DNA from: an uncultured Collinsella sp.
GTDB taxonomy: Bacteria; Actinomycetota; Coriobacteriia; Coriobacteriales; Coriobacteriaceae
Direction of reading: 5' to 3'
Assembly: GCA_959602645.1 (NCBI GenBank)
Contig: CAUGTZ010000023.1
Coordinates: 1-39,426, forward strand
DNA: 39,426 nt
The translations under genes and the position numbers were made by a program. The notes beneath the pieces were generated by a model. The model was not told where the DNA came from and ran no database searches. It saw only the letters and a program-made list of their open reading frames with translations. Of this stretch, positions 15,037 through 22,299 are shown one piece after another (position 1 is the stretch's first letter; each line of letters starts with the position of its first letter).

Positions 15037-15157
15037 AGCTCCGGCCGCAGACTTGGCAGCGGGCTTCGTAGCCCTCGGTTGCAATGACGCGCTCGATTCC
15101 GCTGGTGAAGATGCGGCCCAGGTTTCTCTCGTTGAGTTTGACCTTCGGTTTTGACAT
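14975..15157 (-). CDS. Small zinc-ribbon protein, antisense to the early operon
   Basis: A 60-residue basic protein with two CxxC knuckles (CQVCG and CPHCG) forming a classic zinc ribbon; the N-terminus is Lys/Arg-rich. ATG at 15157 has an ideal AAAGGAGGTGATTAC context. It converges on, and overlaps by 62 bases, the 70-residue gene at 14824. It is the only minus-strand gene in the rightward early block, so it may be expressed separately. Function unknown; nucleic acid binding is plausible for the fold. Confidence 0.7.
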   Translation of the reverse strand: MSKPKVKLNERNLGRIFTSGIERVIATEGYEARCQVCGRSFTLRPESMRCPHCGTGYRTR

Positions 15158-15223
15158 GTAATCACCTCCTTTCGCGTAAAGGGATGAACGCAAAGGAGTT
15201 TACGGGTTCGTGGGGACACGGAG

Positions 15224-15415
15224 ATGAATGAGATCAGACGGCTCCGCAAGAAGGCGGGACTCTCGCAGTTCAAGCTCGCGGTGAAGGCGGGCGTGACCGA
15301 GACGACGGTGCGGAACTGGGAGCGCCGGGGGATAGCCGACGCGAAGTACGGGGCGGCAAAGCGGCTCGCGAGGGCGCTGGGCGTGCCCATGGAGGATCTG
15401 GAGGAAGAGGAATGA
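15224..15415 (+). CDS. XRE-family helix-turn-helix protein, 63 residues
   Basis: A stand-alone HTH: MNEIRRLRKKAGLSQFKLAV then TVRNWERRG and a C-terminal acidic tail (MEDLEEEE). It is shorter than the Cro-like protein and different in sequence, so it is a third regulator in the switch region. The start has GGAG six bases upstream. Its stop overlaps the next start (ATGA). Confidence 0.85.
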   Translation: MNEIRRLRKKAGLSQFKLAVKAGVTETTVRNWERRGIADAKYGAAKRLARALGVPMEDLEEEE

Positions 15416-15687
15416 CAGGCAAGAGCTTCGAACTGCCCGAGGACATCACGGGCCTGGGCGGCATGGTGTCGTGGGCCGACGAGCACGGCGTGTGGCACAC
15501 GGAGGTGTTCGAGTTCCTGACGGACGCGCGCTACGCGTTCCGCGAGCACGTCCGGGCCGGCGACGTCGCCTACCTCGAGCGCCTGGTCGCGCTCGACCGC
15601 AGGCAGGCGCTCGACCCGGTGGCCTACGACGTTATGGAGATCGATCCCGCGCCGGGCGAGTGGCCGTTCGGCCGCGGTCGCGAATGA
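15412..15687 (+). CDS. Unknown phage protein, 91 residues
   Basis: Acidic soluble protein with no recognised domain; it contains WADEHGVWHTEVFEF and a C-terminal PAPGEWPFGRG. It overlaps the HTH gene by 4 bases (ATGA) and has AGGAAGAGGA just upstream, so it is translationally coupled within the early operon. Confidence 0.72.
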   Translation: MTGKSFELPEDITGLGGMVSWADEHGVWHTEVFEFLTDARYAFREHVRAGDVAYLERLVALDRRQALDPVAYDVMEIDPAPGEWPFGRGRE

Positions 15688-15833
15688 CCCGGGCGCTGCT
15701 CGCCTCGGCCGTCGTGATGGACGCCGCCGGATGGATGTGCGCCGCGCAGGGGGCCTACGGCCTGGCGCGTGGCTGCTTCGCCGCCGCGCTGCCGTTCATC
15801 ACGGCGTGGGTGGTCGGGTCGCTCTGCGACTGA
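15684..15833 (+). CDS. Small membrane protein, 49 residues
   Basis: The start ATG overlaps the previous stop (ATGA at 15684). The product has two hydrophobic stretches (about 3-20 and 27-46, small residues plus Ala/Phe/Val) with little charge, suggesting one or two membrane passes. It is followed directly by the palindromic 19-mer at 15833. Small membrane proteins here could act in exclusion or host takeover; no evidence decides. Confidence 0.6.
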   Translation: MTRALLASAVVMDAAGWMCAAQGAYGLARGCFAAALPFITAWVVGSLCD

Positions 15834-15851
15834 CGGCGGGCCCGCCACCGT
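15833..15851. repeat. Palindromic 19-mer, copy 1
   Basis: ACGGCGGGCCCGCCACCGT is near-palindromic around GGGCCC, and its first base is the last base of the preceding TGA stop. It differs by one base from the copy at 15949. Confidence 0.7.
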
Positions 15852-15880
15852 CTCTTCGATTCCCTTCCAAGGAGGTTCCC

Positions 15881-15949
15881 ATGGGCTTCATTCTCGCACT
15901 TTCCTTCGCGTTCCTGTTCGGGGTCGGGCTCGGCCTCATGCGACGGTAA
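15881..15949 (+). CDS. Very small hydrophobic protein, 22 residues
   Basis: ATG at 15881 has one of the best ribosome binding sites in the window (AAGGAGG with 5-base spacing). The short product is a single hydrophobic helix (MGFILALSFAFLFGV) ending in two arginines, which would set an N-out or N-in single-pass topology. It is bracketed by the two palindromic 19-mers. Too short for homology by eye; the start context is the main support. Confidence 0.55.
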   Translation: MGFILALSFAFLFGVGLGLMRR

Positions 15950-15967
15950 CGGCGGGCCCGCCCCCGT
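15949..15967. repeat. Palindromic 19-mer, copy 2
   Basis: ACGGCGGGCCCGCCCCCGT begins at the last base of the TAA stop of the 22-residue gene, mirroring copy 1. The pair may be mRNA-end hairpins or a duplication footprint. Confidence 0.7.
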
Positions 15968-16177
15968 CGCGCCACGGGTCTCGCCCCCACACCCCCATTC
16001 CACGGGGCCCGTGGCGTGACGGGGCCGGACTCCCTACTTCCGGCCCATAAGGTGCCGCCGCCGACTTGGCGGGGCGGCGGCACCGCTCCCTTTGGCGGGG
16101 GAGCGCCCTCCGGCTGCATCTATCGGTGCGGCCCTCCGGCAAGGGATTGGCTCTATTACATGTGAAAGGAGAAGGCC
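15968..16177 (+). other. GC-rich non-coding stretch with several hairpins
   Basis: About 210 bases without a supported gene, rich in G and C. Nested stems are visible: GGCCGGA/TCCGGCC-type arms at 16021-16046, GGTGCCGCCGCC/GGCGGCGGCACC at about 16050-16083, and CCTCCGG repeats near 16108-16141. A purine-rich ribosome binding site for the next gene closes it. It may be a structured leader or a small RNA. Confidence 0.5.
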
Positions 16178-16408
16178 ATGTGGATGTCTATAGCCAAGGG
16201 CGCGCGTTACGCCTGCTGCGACAACGTCACGTTCCGCGCGATGGTCATGCAGGGCGTGATACCGCGCTACCCGTCGCTCAACCCCAACAGCTCGCGCGAG
16301 GTGGTGCGCAGCGAGGACATCGATGCCGCCATCATGGCGCGCGGCGCGGTCCCTGCGCTGCCCTCGCCCGACTGCGTGCCGGCGCGCCGACCGAGGCGGG
16401 TGGCGTGA
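16178..16408 (+). CDS. Excisionase-like DNA-binding protein
   Basis: A 76-residue protein matching the winged-helix layout of phage excisionases: an N-terminal helix pair (AKGARYACCDNVTFRAMVM), the turn QGVIPRYP where excisionases carry their wing, and a closing helix VVRSEDIDAAI. A basic Pro/Arg tail follows. AAGGAGAAGG precedes the ATG. As a recombination directionality factor it would bend att DNA and favour excision by the integrase. The call rests on pattern only. Confidence 0.65.
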   Translation: MWMSIAKGARYACCDNVTFRAMVMQGVIPRYPSLNPNSSREVVRSEDIDAAIMARGAVPALPSPDCVPARRPRRVA

Positions 16409-16566
16409 TGGGCGACTTCATCTGGGATGCCGGTTGCAGGCTTGGCGAGTGGTGGGGGTCGCTGCCCGAGCGCACGCAGAGCGTCGTGGGCGCCGTCGTG
16501 ATGCTCGCGCTGCTCGCCATAGCCGGCGCCATCGAGGGGACCGCCCCGAGCGGGATGTACTACTAG
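16408..16566 (+). CDS. Small single-pass membrane protein, 52 residues
   Basis: ATG overlaps the upstream TGA (TGATG). An amphipathic N-terminus (MGDFIWDAGCRLGEWWGSL) leads to a clear transmembrane helix at about 26-44 (VVGAVVMLALLAIAGAI) and a short polar tail. No family recognised. Confidence 0.65.
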   Translation: MGDFIWDAGCRLGEWWGSLPERTQSVVGAVVMLALLAIAGAIEGTAPSGMYY

Positions 16567-16576
16567 GAGGAATGAC

Positions 16577-17830
16577 ATGCAGTTTGAGAAGAGGCAGGTT
16601 CGCCTAGGCGACATCCGCCCGAGCGAGCAGAACCCGCGCGAGGACTTCGGCGACATCGGCGCCCTGGCCCGCAGCATCGAGGCGACCGGCGGCGAGCCGC
16701 TGAACCCGCCCGTGGTCGTGGCGGACGGCAACGTCTACCGCATCGTGGACGGCGAGCGCCGCTACCGCGCGCTGTCGTCCATCTACGGGGAGGACCGCGA
16801 GGTGTCCGCGCTGGTTGCCGACACCATGGACGAGGCCAACGAGCTCGTGGCCATGCTCGCCACCGACGACAAGCGCCAGCTGACCGAGGCGGAGCGCGCC
16901 CGCGGCGTGCAGCAGATGCTCGTGCTGGGCGTCGACGAGCAGCGCATCGAGCGCGCCAGCCGAGCCACCGCCGGGCAGATCCGCGCGGCGCGCAGGCTGC
17001 GCGGGAATATCGAGGGCCGGCAAGTGACGCTGGAGCAGCTCGAGGCCGCGAGCGCCTTCGACGACGAGAAGGATGTCGAGGCCGTGCTCGCCGCCGGTGA
17101 CGGCTGGGCGGGCAAGGCCGACAGCATCCGCCGCCGCAACGAGCGCGAGGAGGCCAAGGCCGAGGACTACGACGCGTTCGGGGACGCCGCGATTCCCGTG
17201 GTGAAGGAGCAGCCCGATGGGTTCGCCTACGTGGATTGGGCCAACTGCGGTGCCGCCGCCGCGAAGCTCGAGGCGAAGGAGTTCGCCGCCGGCACCGTTG
17301 CCGTGTGGAAGGGCAACTACTGGGACCTCTTCGCTCCGAAGGGCGGCGATGACGCCGAGCCCGAGAAGACCGAGGAGGAGATTCGGGCCGAGCAGGAGGC
17401 CGCGCGCGAGAAGACGGCGCTCGAGGGGCTGTACAGGAGCCTGATCGGCTTCGTGGCGTCCGGCGCCTTCGCCATGTCCAAGGACCTCATGATGTGCGTG
17501 CGCGTGGGTCGCGAGGACCCGCCCGCGCTGCTCGTGGCGATGGGCGGCGACAGCAACCCCGAGAACGAGGAACGCTTCGGTCTCGTGCGCGACGAGTTCG
17601 CCCGCAACCTCAAGGCGTGCAGGCCCAGCGAGTACGAGGCCGGCTGCTGGCTCATGGCGGCGGCCAAGGACATGGCCCAGCTCAACAACCGCTGGGGCGG
17701 CGACGACGCGGAGGCGTGGCTCGACCACTATGACGCCTTCTGCTCCGCGGGCTTCGAGCCCGGCGAGGAGGACGTGTGGCTCATGGAGAGGGTGCAGGCG
17801 AGCGCCAAGGAGGAGGAGAAGGATGAGTAG
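16577..17830 (+). CDS. ParB/Spo0J-like nuclease-fold protein
   Basis: A 417-residue phage protein with a ParB N-terminal domain at about 5-100: RPSEQNPRED (NPR box at 19-21) and the phosphate-binding DGERRYRAL (58-66). A helical region about 105-145 could serve as the central HTH. The C-terminal half is acidic, ends in ASAKEEEKDE, and matches no family I know. No ParA partner is adjacent, so plasmid-type partition is not implied; phage ParB-like proteins often act as regulators or nucleases. AGGAGGAATGAC context supports the start at 16577. Confidence 0.85.
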   Translation: MQFEKRQVRLGDIRPSEQNPREDFGDIGALARSIEATGGEPLNPPVVVADGNVYRIVDGERRYRALSSIYGEDREVSALVADTMDEANELVAMLATDDKRQLTEAERARGVQQMLVLGVDEQRIERASRATAGQIRAARRLRGNIEGRQVTLEQLEAASAFDDEKDVEAVLAAGDGWAGKADSIRRRNEREEAKAEDYDAFGDAAIPVVKEQPDGFAYVDWANCGAAAAKLEAKEFAAGTVAVWKGNYWDLFAPKGGDDAEPEKTEEEIRAEQEAAREKTALEGLYRSLIGFVASGAFAMSKDLMMCVRVGREDPPALLVAMGGDSNPENEERFGLVRDEFARNLKACRPSEYEAGCWLMAAAKDMAQLNNRWGGDDAEAWLDHYDAFCSAGFEPGEEDVWLMERVQASAKEEEKDE

Positions 17831-18176
17831 CGAGGATGAGAACTACGTCACGGTGACGGTGAAGGCCAGGGGGCGCGAGGTGTCGGTTCCCTGCCGCGAG
17901 GCAACGGTGGCAACGGTGGGGGCGGACGGTGAGCCCGGCACATCGCTCCACGTCGGCACCTTCGACTCGAAGTCGATTAGGGTTCTCGCGGAAGCAGCCC
18001 TCTCGGAGCTGCTCTCTGCCGGGGTCCGCGCCGGCATCCCCATGGACGCCATGCGCATCGAGCTCGTCTACGCCGCGGTGCGCTGCGGGTTCCCGGAGGA
18101 GGAAGAGCGGAGCGCGATCTACTACGACCTAGACATCGACATGGACGAATCTGCCAAGGAGGAGAAGGATGAATAG
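17823..18176 (+). CDS. Unknown phage protein A of a paralogous pair, 117 residues
   Basis: An acidic protein opening MSSEDENYVTVTVKARG and ending ESAKEEKDE. A beta-rich first third is followed by helices (SIRVLAEAALSELLSAGV). It resembles the next gene in length, opening, order of secondary elements and junction sequence. The ATG lies inside the tail of the ParB-like gene, directly after AAGGAGGAGAAGG. Function unknown. Confidence 0.72.
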   Translation: MSSEDENYVTVTVKARGREVSVPCREATVATVGADGEPGTSLHVGTFDSKSIRVLAEAALSELLSAGVRAGIPMDAMRIELVYAAVRCGFPEEEERSAIYYDLDIDMDESAKEEKDE

Positions 18177-18522
18177 CGAGGAGCCGAAGGTGAAGGTGAC
18201 GATCGAGCGCGAGAACGTCGAGCCCGTCGAGTTCGAGGTGAATGGCCTCGTCTGCGCCGGAGATGTCGATGATGGCGTTTTGGTCTTTGCGGGAGGCTAC
18301 ATGGATCAGCACACCGCTCTCGGGATCATGCGGCGCCTCGTCAGCGAGTCCGTCAGGGTCATGGTTGACCTCGGGATCGACGAGACCGAGGCAAGGGGGC
18401 AGATCATGCTCGCTGCGGTGAGCCCGTCCGACGCGAGCAAGCTGCTCCTGGACGTCGACCTCGACGACCGCGACAAGATCGCGCACATCGCTAAGGAGCT
18501 CGCCGCCAGTGATCTCTCCTAG
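18169..18522 (+). CDS. Unknown phage protein B of a paralogous pair, 117 residues
   Basis: Opens MNSEEPKVKVTIEREN and has the same length as its upstream neighbour, with a similar beta-then-helix layout (LGIMRRLVSESVRVMVDLGI). It sits on an almost identical ribosome-binding junction (AAGGAGGAGAAGGATGA). It overlaps the second integrase gene by 14 bases. Probably arose by tandem duplication. Confidence 0.72.
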   Translation: MNSEEPKVKVTIERENVEPVEFEVNGLVCAGDVDDGVLVFAGGYMDQHTALGIMRRLVSESVRVMVDLGIDETEARGQIMLAAVSPSDASKLLLDVDLDDRDKIAHIAKELAASDLS

Positions 18523-19702
18523 CGAGCGCCGGGCGGTCGTGCAGCGCGGGGCGGACGGCCGCTGGTTCGCCCGCCCCTACATGGGCACCGACCGCGCCAC
18601 GGGCAGGCGGATCAGGCCGTATAAGTCCTGGGACGGGGACCTGCCCCGCGAACAGGCCCAGGCCGAGTGCGACAAATGGGTCGCGACCTATATCCCCTCC
18701 TCAGCGCAGGACAGCTCCAAGCGCCTGTCCTCGATGCTCGAGGCCTATATCTCCGACCCCGTCAACAACCTGTCCGACAACTCCGTCGCGGCCTACCGCA
18801 GCGCGGTCAGGACGATGGTGGAGCCGACCATCGGGCGCATCCCCTACGACCAGCTGCAGCCGTGGGACGTGTCGGCGGCGTACCGTACGCTGCTCGCGCC
18901 CAGGACGGGCAAGGGGCTGTCGCCCAAGACCGTGCGACTCATGCACTCGCTGCTCAAGGTCGCGTACGGGAAGTGGCGCCATGTCATCGGCTACAACGTC
19001 ATGCTCGAGGTCCCGGCCCCCAAGGTGAAACCCGGGGAGCCGTTCGCCCTGTCCGAGCTCGATGCGGACGGGCTGTCCCGCGCGATGGTGTCCGCCATGT
19101 CCTCGCGCGACGCCACGGGCGCCAACATCGCCCGGCGCACCGAGGCCATGGCGGTCTTCCTCGCGCTCCACACGGGCATGCGGGTCGGGGAGGTCTGCGG
19201 CCTGCAGCGCCGCGACTGGCGCCGCTCGCTGCACGACATCCACGTGGCCGGGCAGGCCGTCGAGAAGCCCAGCCTGCACAGGCAGCCCTTCACCAAGGGC
19301 AAGCGCTCGCGGAACGTCTCGATCCCGCCGGCGGTCGAGGCGCAGCTGGAGCGCCACCTGGCGTGGCAGGACACGTGGCTCGTCCGCAAGGGGCCGGCCG
19401 CGCCCCTGATCACCTTCGGACCCGCGGGAGGGCTCGCGAGGCCGTCGACCGTGACGGCCCGGTTCAAGGCGATCGCGCGCGAGCTCGAGCTGCCCGGGGA
19501 GACGGTCTTCCACACGCTCCGGCACACGCACGCCACGTGGCTGCTCACGCACGGGTGGGACATGCGCCTGGTGCAGGAGCGCCTGGGGCACGCGAACGTC
19601 AAGACGACGCTCGAGATATACGGCTCGGTGCTGCCGGGCCGCGACAGGGAGGCCGCCGCGGCCTTCACCGATTCGATCTACGGAGGTGACATGGATGGAT
19701 AA
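18509..19702 (+). CDS. Second tyrosine recombinase, inside the early operon
   Basis: A 397-residue complete tyrosine recombinase. Core-binding domain about 70-170; catalytic residues R225 (HTGMRVGEV), K264, H335-T-L-R338-H (FHTLRHTHAT), H361 (RLGHANVKTTL) and Y371. All standard residues are intact. GTG start at 18509 overlaps the upstream gene and has AAGGAG at 10 bases. It is unrelated in detail to the left-end integrase, faces the other way, and is embedded between ParB-like and replication genes with overlaps at both ends, so it is part of the operon. Possible roles: the true phage integrase, a genome-dimer resolvase, or a captured element. Confidence 0.92.
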   Translation: MISPSERRAVVQRGADGRWFARPYMGTDRATGRRIRPYKSWDGDLPREQAQAECDKWVATYIPSSAQDSSKRLSSMLEAYISDPVNNLSDNSVAAYRSAVRTMVEPTIGRIPYDQLQPWDVSAAYRTLLAPRTGKGLSPKTVRLMHSLLKVAYGKWRHVIGYNVMLEVPAPKVKPGEPFALSELDADGLSRAMVSAMSSRDATGANIARRTEAMAVFLALHTGMRVGEVCGLQRRDWRRSLHDIHVAGQAVEKPSLHRQPFTKGKRSRNVSIPPAVEAQLERHLAWQDTWLVRKGPAAPLITFGPAGGLARPSTVTARFKAIARELELPGETVFHTLRHTHATWLLTHGWDMRLVQERLGHANVKTTLEIYGSVLPGRDREAAAAFTDSIYGGDMDG

Positions 19703-20354
19703 GTTCAACTTCAACCGCGACTTCTACGAGGGCTGCCGCGCGCTCGGCGACAGGGAGGGCATGGCGCTCGCCTGGGCGATGCTGCGCTACGGCTACGAGG
19801 GCGTCGAGCCCAAGCTGAAGCCGGCGACCATGGCGGCCTTCAGCTTCGCAAGGGGGCGCATCGACGCCATGGTTAGCGGAAGCATGGGCGGCCGCGCAAG
19901 GGCCGCCAAGTCTTCCGGTCGGGTGCCTTGCCAAGGGGGTAGCCAAGGGGGTAGCCAAGGGGGTAGCCAACAGAAGGAGAAGGAGAAGGAGCAGGAGAAG
20001 GAGATAACCCTTGCGGGTTATAGCGCGTCCCGCCAGGCCCCCGATGACTTCGACCCGCCCTCGATGGAGGACGTCGAGGCCTACTTCGCCGCCAACTGCC
20101 TGCGCGGCGACCCCCGCCAGTTCTTCGACCACTACGCCGCACAGGGCTGGACGCTGCCGAGCGGCCTGCCCGTGACCGACGTGTGGGCGCTCGCCCGTAA
20201 CTGGAGCCGCAAGCAGGTCGGCTTCGACGCGGACCGCAAGGCGCGGGGCGGGCAGACCTCCCAGGAGGTCGAGCGGGCCTCCGTGTGGAAGCCCGTGAAG
20301 ACGGATGCGGAGCGCATAGTCGAACTCAGGCGCGAGCTGGGCGAGGCGTCATGA
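19695..20354 (+). CDS. DUF6291-type phage replication protein
   Basis: A 219-residue protein. Residues 1-75 match the DUF6291 pattern seen in phage replication modules (FNRDFYEGCRALGDREGMAL, then GRIDAMVSGSMGGRARAAK). A linker of GGSQ repeats and KE-rich sequence follows (about 80-105). The C-terminal part (DDFDPPSMEDVEAYFAAN, GWTLPSG, VTDVWALARNWSRKQ) is typical of DnaD/O-like helicase-loader or initiator tails. The ATG at 19695 is preferred over GTG 19686 because GGAGG (19682-19686) fits it. It overlaps the recombinase stop. Likely recruits host replication proteins to the phage origin. Confidence 0.7.
   Translation: MDKFNFNRDFYEGCRALGDREGMALAWAMLRYGYEGVEPKLKPATMAAFSFARGRIDAMVSGSMGGRARAAKSSGRVPCQGGSQGGSQGGSQQKEKEKEQEKEITLAGYSASRQAPDDFDPPSMEDVEAYFAANCLRGDPRQFFDHYAAQGWTLPSGLPVTDVWALARNWSRKQVGFDADRKARGGQTSQEVERASVWKPVKTDAERIVELRRELGEAS
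19928..19974 (+). repeat. 12-bp G-rich tandem repeat within the replication gene
   Basis: AGCCAAGGGGGT units recur about three and a half times, encoding the GGSQ linker repeats. A purine-only tract (GAGAAGGAGAAGG type) that encodes Lys/Glu follows. In-frame slippage would change linker length without breaking the protein. Confidence 0.75.
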
Positions 20355-20770
20355 TCACCCTCCTGGAGATGCTCAGGAACGAGAAGGCCGACCCCGCCGG
20401 CGGCCGCCCACTCGACCTGACGCGGATCTACATGGCCAACGTCATGTCGCACGGGGAGGCCGCAGTGCTGAACAAGAGGCAGGAGCTCCACGACCGTGAG
20501 GCACGCGAGGCGCAGCGCGCCGACCTGTACAGGAGGGTCGCCGCCATCGCGGGCGGCAGAAAGCCGGAGGGAGAGGAGCCGGAGGGTGAGGACCCGGAGC
20601 GTGAGGACCCGGAGCGCAGGTGTGCCAAAAGTGTGCCAGCGGGCGCGGCGGAGTTGGGGCAGCAGGCGCTGGGGTTTCCGCCGCTAGACGGTACCGGCGG
20701 TACGGCCGAGGAGGCCGAGGCCGCAATTAATGCCATATTGTCCGAGGAGAGAAAGCGAGAGACGTTTTGA
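20351..20770 (+). CDS. Unknown phage protein with acidic repeat, 139 residues
   Basis: Overlaps the replication gene by ATGA. Helical N-terminal half (MITLLEMLRNEKADP; NKRQELHDREAREAQRADLY), then an imperfect repeat of the form EGEEPEGEDPEREDPE at about 79-94 and a flexible tail. No known domain. The position just after the replication protein suggests a partner in replication, by context only. Confidence 0.7.
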   Translation: MITLLEMLRNEKADPAGGRPLDLTRIYMANVMSHGEAAVLNKRQELHDREAREAQRADLYRRVAAIAGGRKPEGEEPEGEDPEREDPERRCAKSVPAGAAELGQQALGFPPLDGTGGTAEEAEAAINAILSEERKRETF

Positions 20771-21090
20771 CCGAGATCTCAGCGGTGATGAGGGCCTACC
20801 GTGATGCCCTCGACAGGCACCGGATTCCCTGGGCCGACGACACGTACGACACCGAGAGGGTGAGCGGCTACAGGTTGCGCGTGGAGCGCACCGAGACCAT
20901 CCTCGACGAGCACAGGGTTAGCGTGACCTGGGGATACCAGTGCCTGCCCGGGCGCGAGCCCACGGGCGTGACCATCGGCTACCCGAACTACCTCGAGGTG
21001 CAGTACGACCCCGTGAGCACCGAGCCGTTCATGGCCACGCCGGGTGACATCCTGGCCGACATCTTCGGCGTGAGGGGTGAGTCGCGATGA
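20767..21090 (+). CDS. Unknown phage protein, 107 residues
   Basis: Probably starts at TTG 20767, overlapping the upstream TGA; an in-frame ATG at 20788 is an alternative. The product is a mixed beta protein (RVERTETILDEHRVSVTWGY, TIGYPNYLEVQYD) ending in a short helix. No family recognised. The overlap pattern on both sides supports its being a real operon member. Confidence 0.68.
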   Translation: MTEISAVMRAYRDALDRHRIPWADDTYDTERVSGYRLRVERTETILDEHRVSVTWGYQCLPGREPTGVTIGYPNYLEVQYDPVSTEPFMATPGDILADIFGVRGESR

Positions 21091-21293
21091 GCTACGTGTG
21101 CGGACCCGCCGACTGGATCGACCTCGCCATCGGCAGGCTCGAGGACGCCAAGAGGTCGCTCAGGGAGTGCGACAGGCTGCGACAGGGGTGCGACATCTGC
21201 GATGAGCTGCGCCAGGCGAGGCGATGCCTCAACAAGGCGCTGATCATGGTCGCGGATGAGAAGGAAATCGAGAAGGATTGGAGCACGAAGTGA
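21087..21293 (+). CDS. Small unknown phage protein, 68 residues
   Basis: ATGA overlap with the upstream gene. A mostly helical protein with four cysteines (C5, C28, C35, C38; CDRLRQGCDICDELR), possibly a metal site or disulphide-free cluster. Its stop overlaps the next GTG start. Function unknown. Confidence 0.68.
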   Translation: MSYVCGPADWIDLAIGRLEDAKRSLRECDRLRQGCDICDELRQARRCLNKALIMVADEKEIEKDWSTK

Positions 21294-21862
21294 GAGACAG
21301 AAACGAGTGGTTCAAGGACGTTAAGAGGCTCATGCGGGGCCTCAAAGTCGAGACCGTAGAAAACCCCTTCGCGTGGCCGACTGTCACGAGCGTCACCGAC
21401 GGGGAGGATGTCCTGCATGCGCTCGGGCTTCATCCGTCCCTCGATGTCTGCGGCATCGTGAACGTCGACATCGATGAGGTGCGTGAACTCGTCCGGCTCA
21501 TAGAGCCCGAGCCCGTCACGGGCTCCACATCGGACGGGTACCACACGTTCGACGAGCTCTACCACCACCGGGCGGTGCTGTTCTCGGTGATCGTGGCCAT
21601 GTTCCGCGGGCGCTCGTGGAAGTCGCTCCACCACCATGACGGGACGATGTACGACGGCATGTTCATCGTGGGCATCGACACGCCCGCCGGCCCCGCCACC
21701 TACCACTACGATGTCGAGCCTTACTGGGACATGTTCCCGTGCGAGGTGCTCGACCGCGCGCCCGAGTGGGACGGCCACACGCCGGACGACGCTATCGAGC
21801 GCATCGGCACCCTGCGGGACCTCCTACAGGCGGAGGTCCACGAGAAAGGAGTGGACGAGTGA
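21290..21862 (+). CDS. Conserved phage protein with YHYD...WDGHT motif, 190 residues
   Basis: Start GTG at 21290 overlaps the preceding TGA; an upstream in-frame TTG is less likely. The C-terminal half carries the phage-typical segments SWKSLHHHDGTMYDGMFIVG, ATYHYDVEPYWDMF and APEWDGHTPDDAIERI. As far as I recall these recur in early regions of many phages without an assigned function. Clustered His and Asp residues would suit a metal site. No catalytic claim is made. Confidence 0.75.
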   Translation: MRDRNEWFKDVKRLMRGLKVETVENPFAWPTVTSVTDGEDVLHALGLHPSLDVCGIVNVDIDEVRELVRLIEPEPVTGSTSDGYHTFDELYHHRAVLFSVIVAMFRGRSWKSLHHHDGTMYDGMFIVGIDTPAGPATYHYDVEPYWDMFPCEVLDRAPEWDGHTPDDAIERIGTLRDLLQAEVHEKGVDE

Positions 21863-22299
21863 TGGGGGAACGTCTCGTGGCCGACAGCGTGATGACACCG
21901 GACGGGGATGTGGTGCTGCCGGGCCCTGTCGACAAGGACGGGCATCACGTGCCGTTTGATACCACAGATCTGTACGGTCCTCGCGGGGAGCATTACAAGG
22001 TCAGGTTCTTCGCGCGCCTCCCACACATGGACAGTTGGCTTATTAGCTACGCGTTCAACAATGACCTGATTGCCGTCTCGTCGCTGTATCTCAAAGCGCC
22101 CGACAGCTGGAAGAAGCTGCTGGAGGACCTGAATGAAGGGGCGAACCATTCCGAGTACTCGCCCTGCTTCTACTTCCGGAAGGACATGTGCGATTGCTCC
22201 TCATGCGAGGCGGACCGTTACTCCAACTGCGAACAACCCGCTTTCAAGGACATTGCATCCCGCATCCGCAAGCTGAGGGGTGAGGGCGATGCTGACTAG
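21862..22299 (+). CDS. Cys-cluster phage protein, paralog 1 (145 residues)
   Basis: Opens MGERLVADSVMTPDGDV and then LPGPVDKDG. The C-terminal half has APDSWKKLLEDL and a Cys cluster CDCSSCEADRYSNC followed by a helix (FKDIASRIRKL). This matches the general pattern of a phage family of unknown function with a PDSW-type segment and a C-terminal Cys knuckle. It is duplicated at 22630. TGATG overlap couples it to the upstream gene. Confidence 0.75.
   Translation: MGERLVADSVMTPDGDVVLPGPVDKDGHHVPFDTTDLYGPRGEHYKVRFFARLPHMDSWLISYAFNNDLIAVSSLYLKAPDSWKKLLEDLNEGANHSEYSPCFYFRKDMCDCSSCEADRYSNCEQPAFKDIASRIRKLRGEGDAD

Noticed and set aside
16577..17830. Plasmid-type partition system
   Set aside because: Only a ParB-like protein is present; no ParA or centromere repeats are adjacent.
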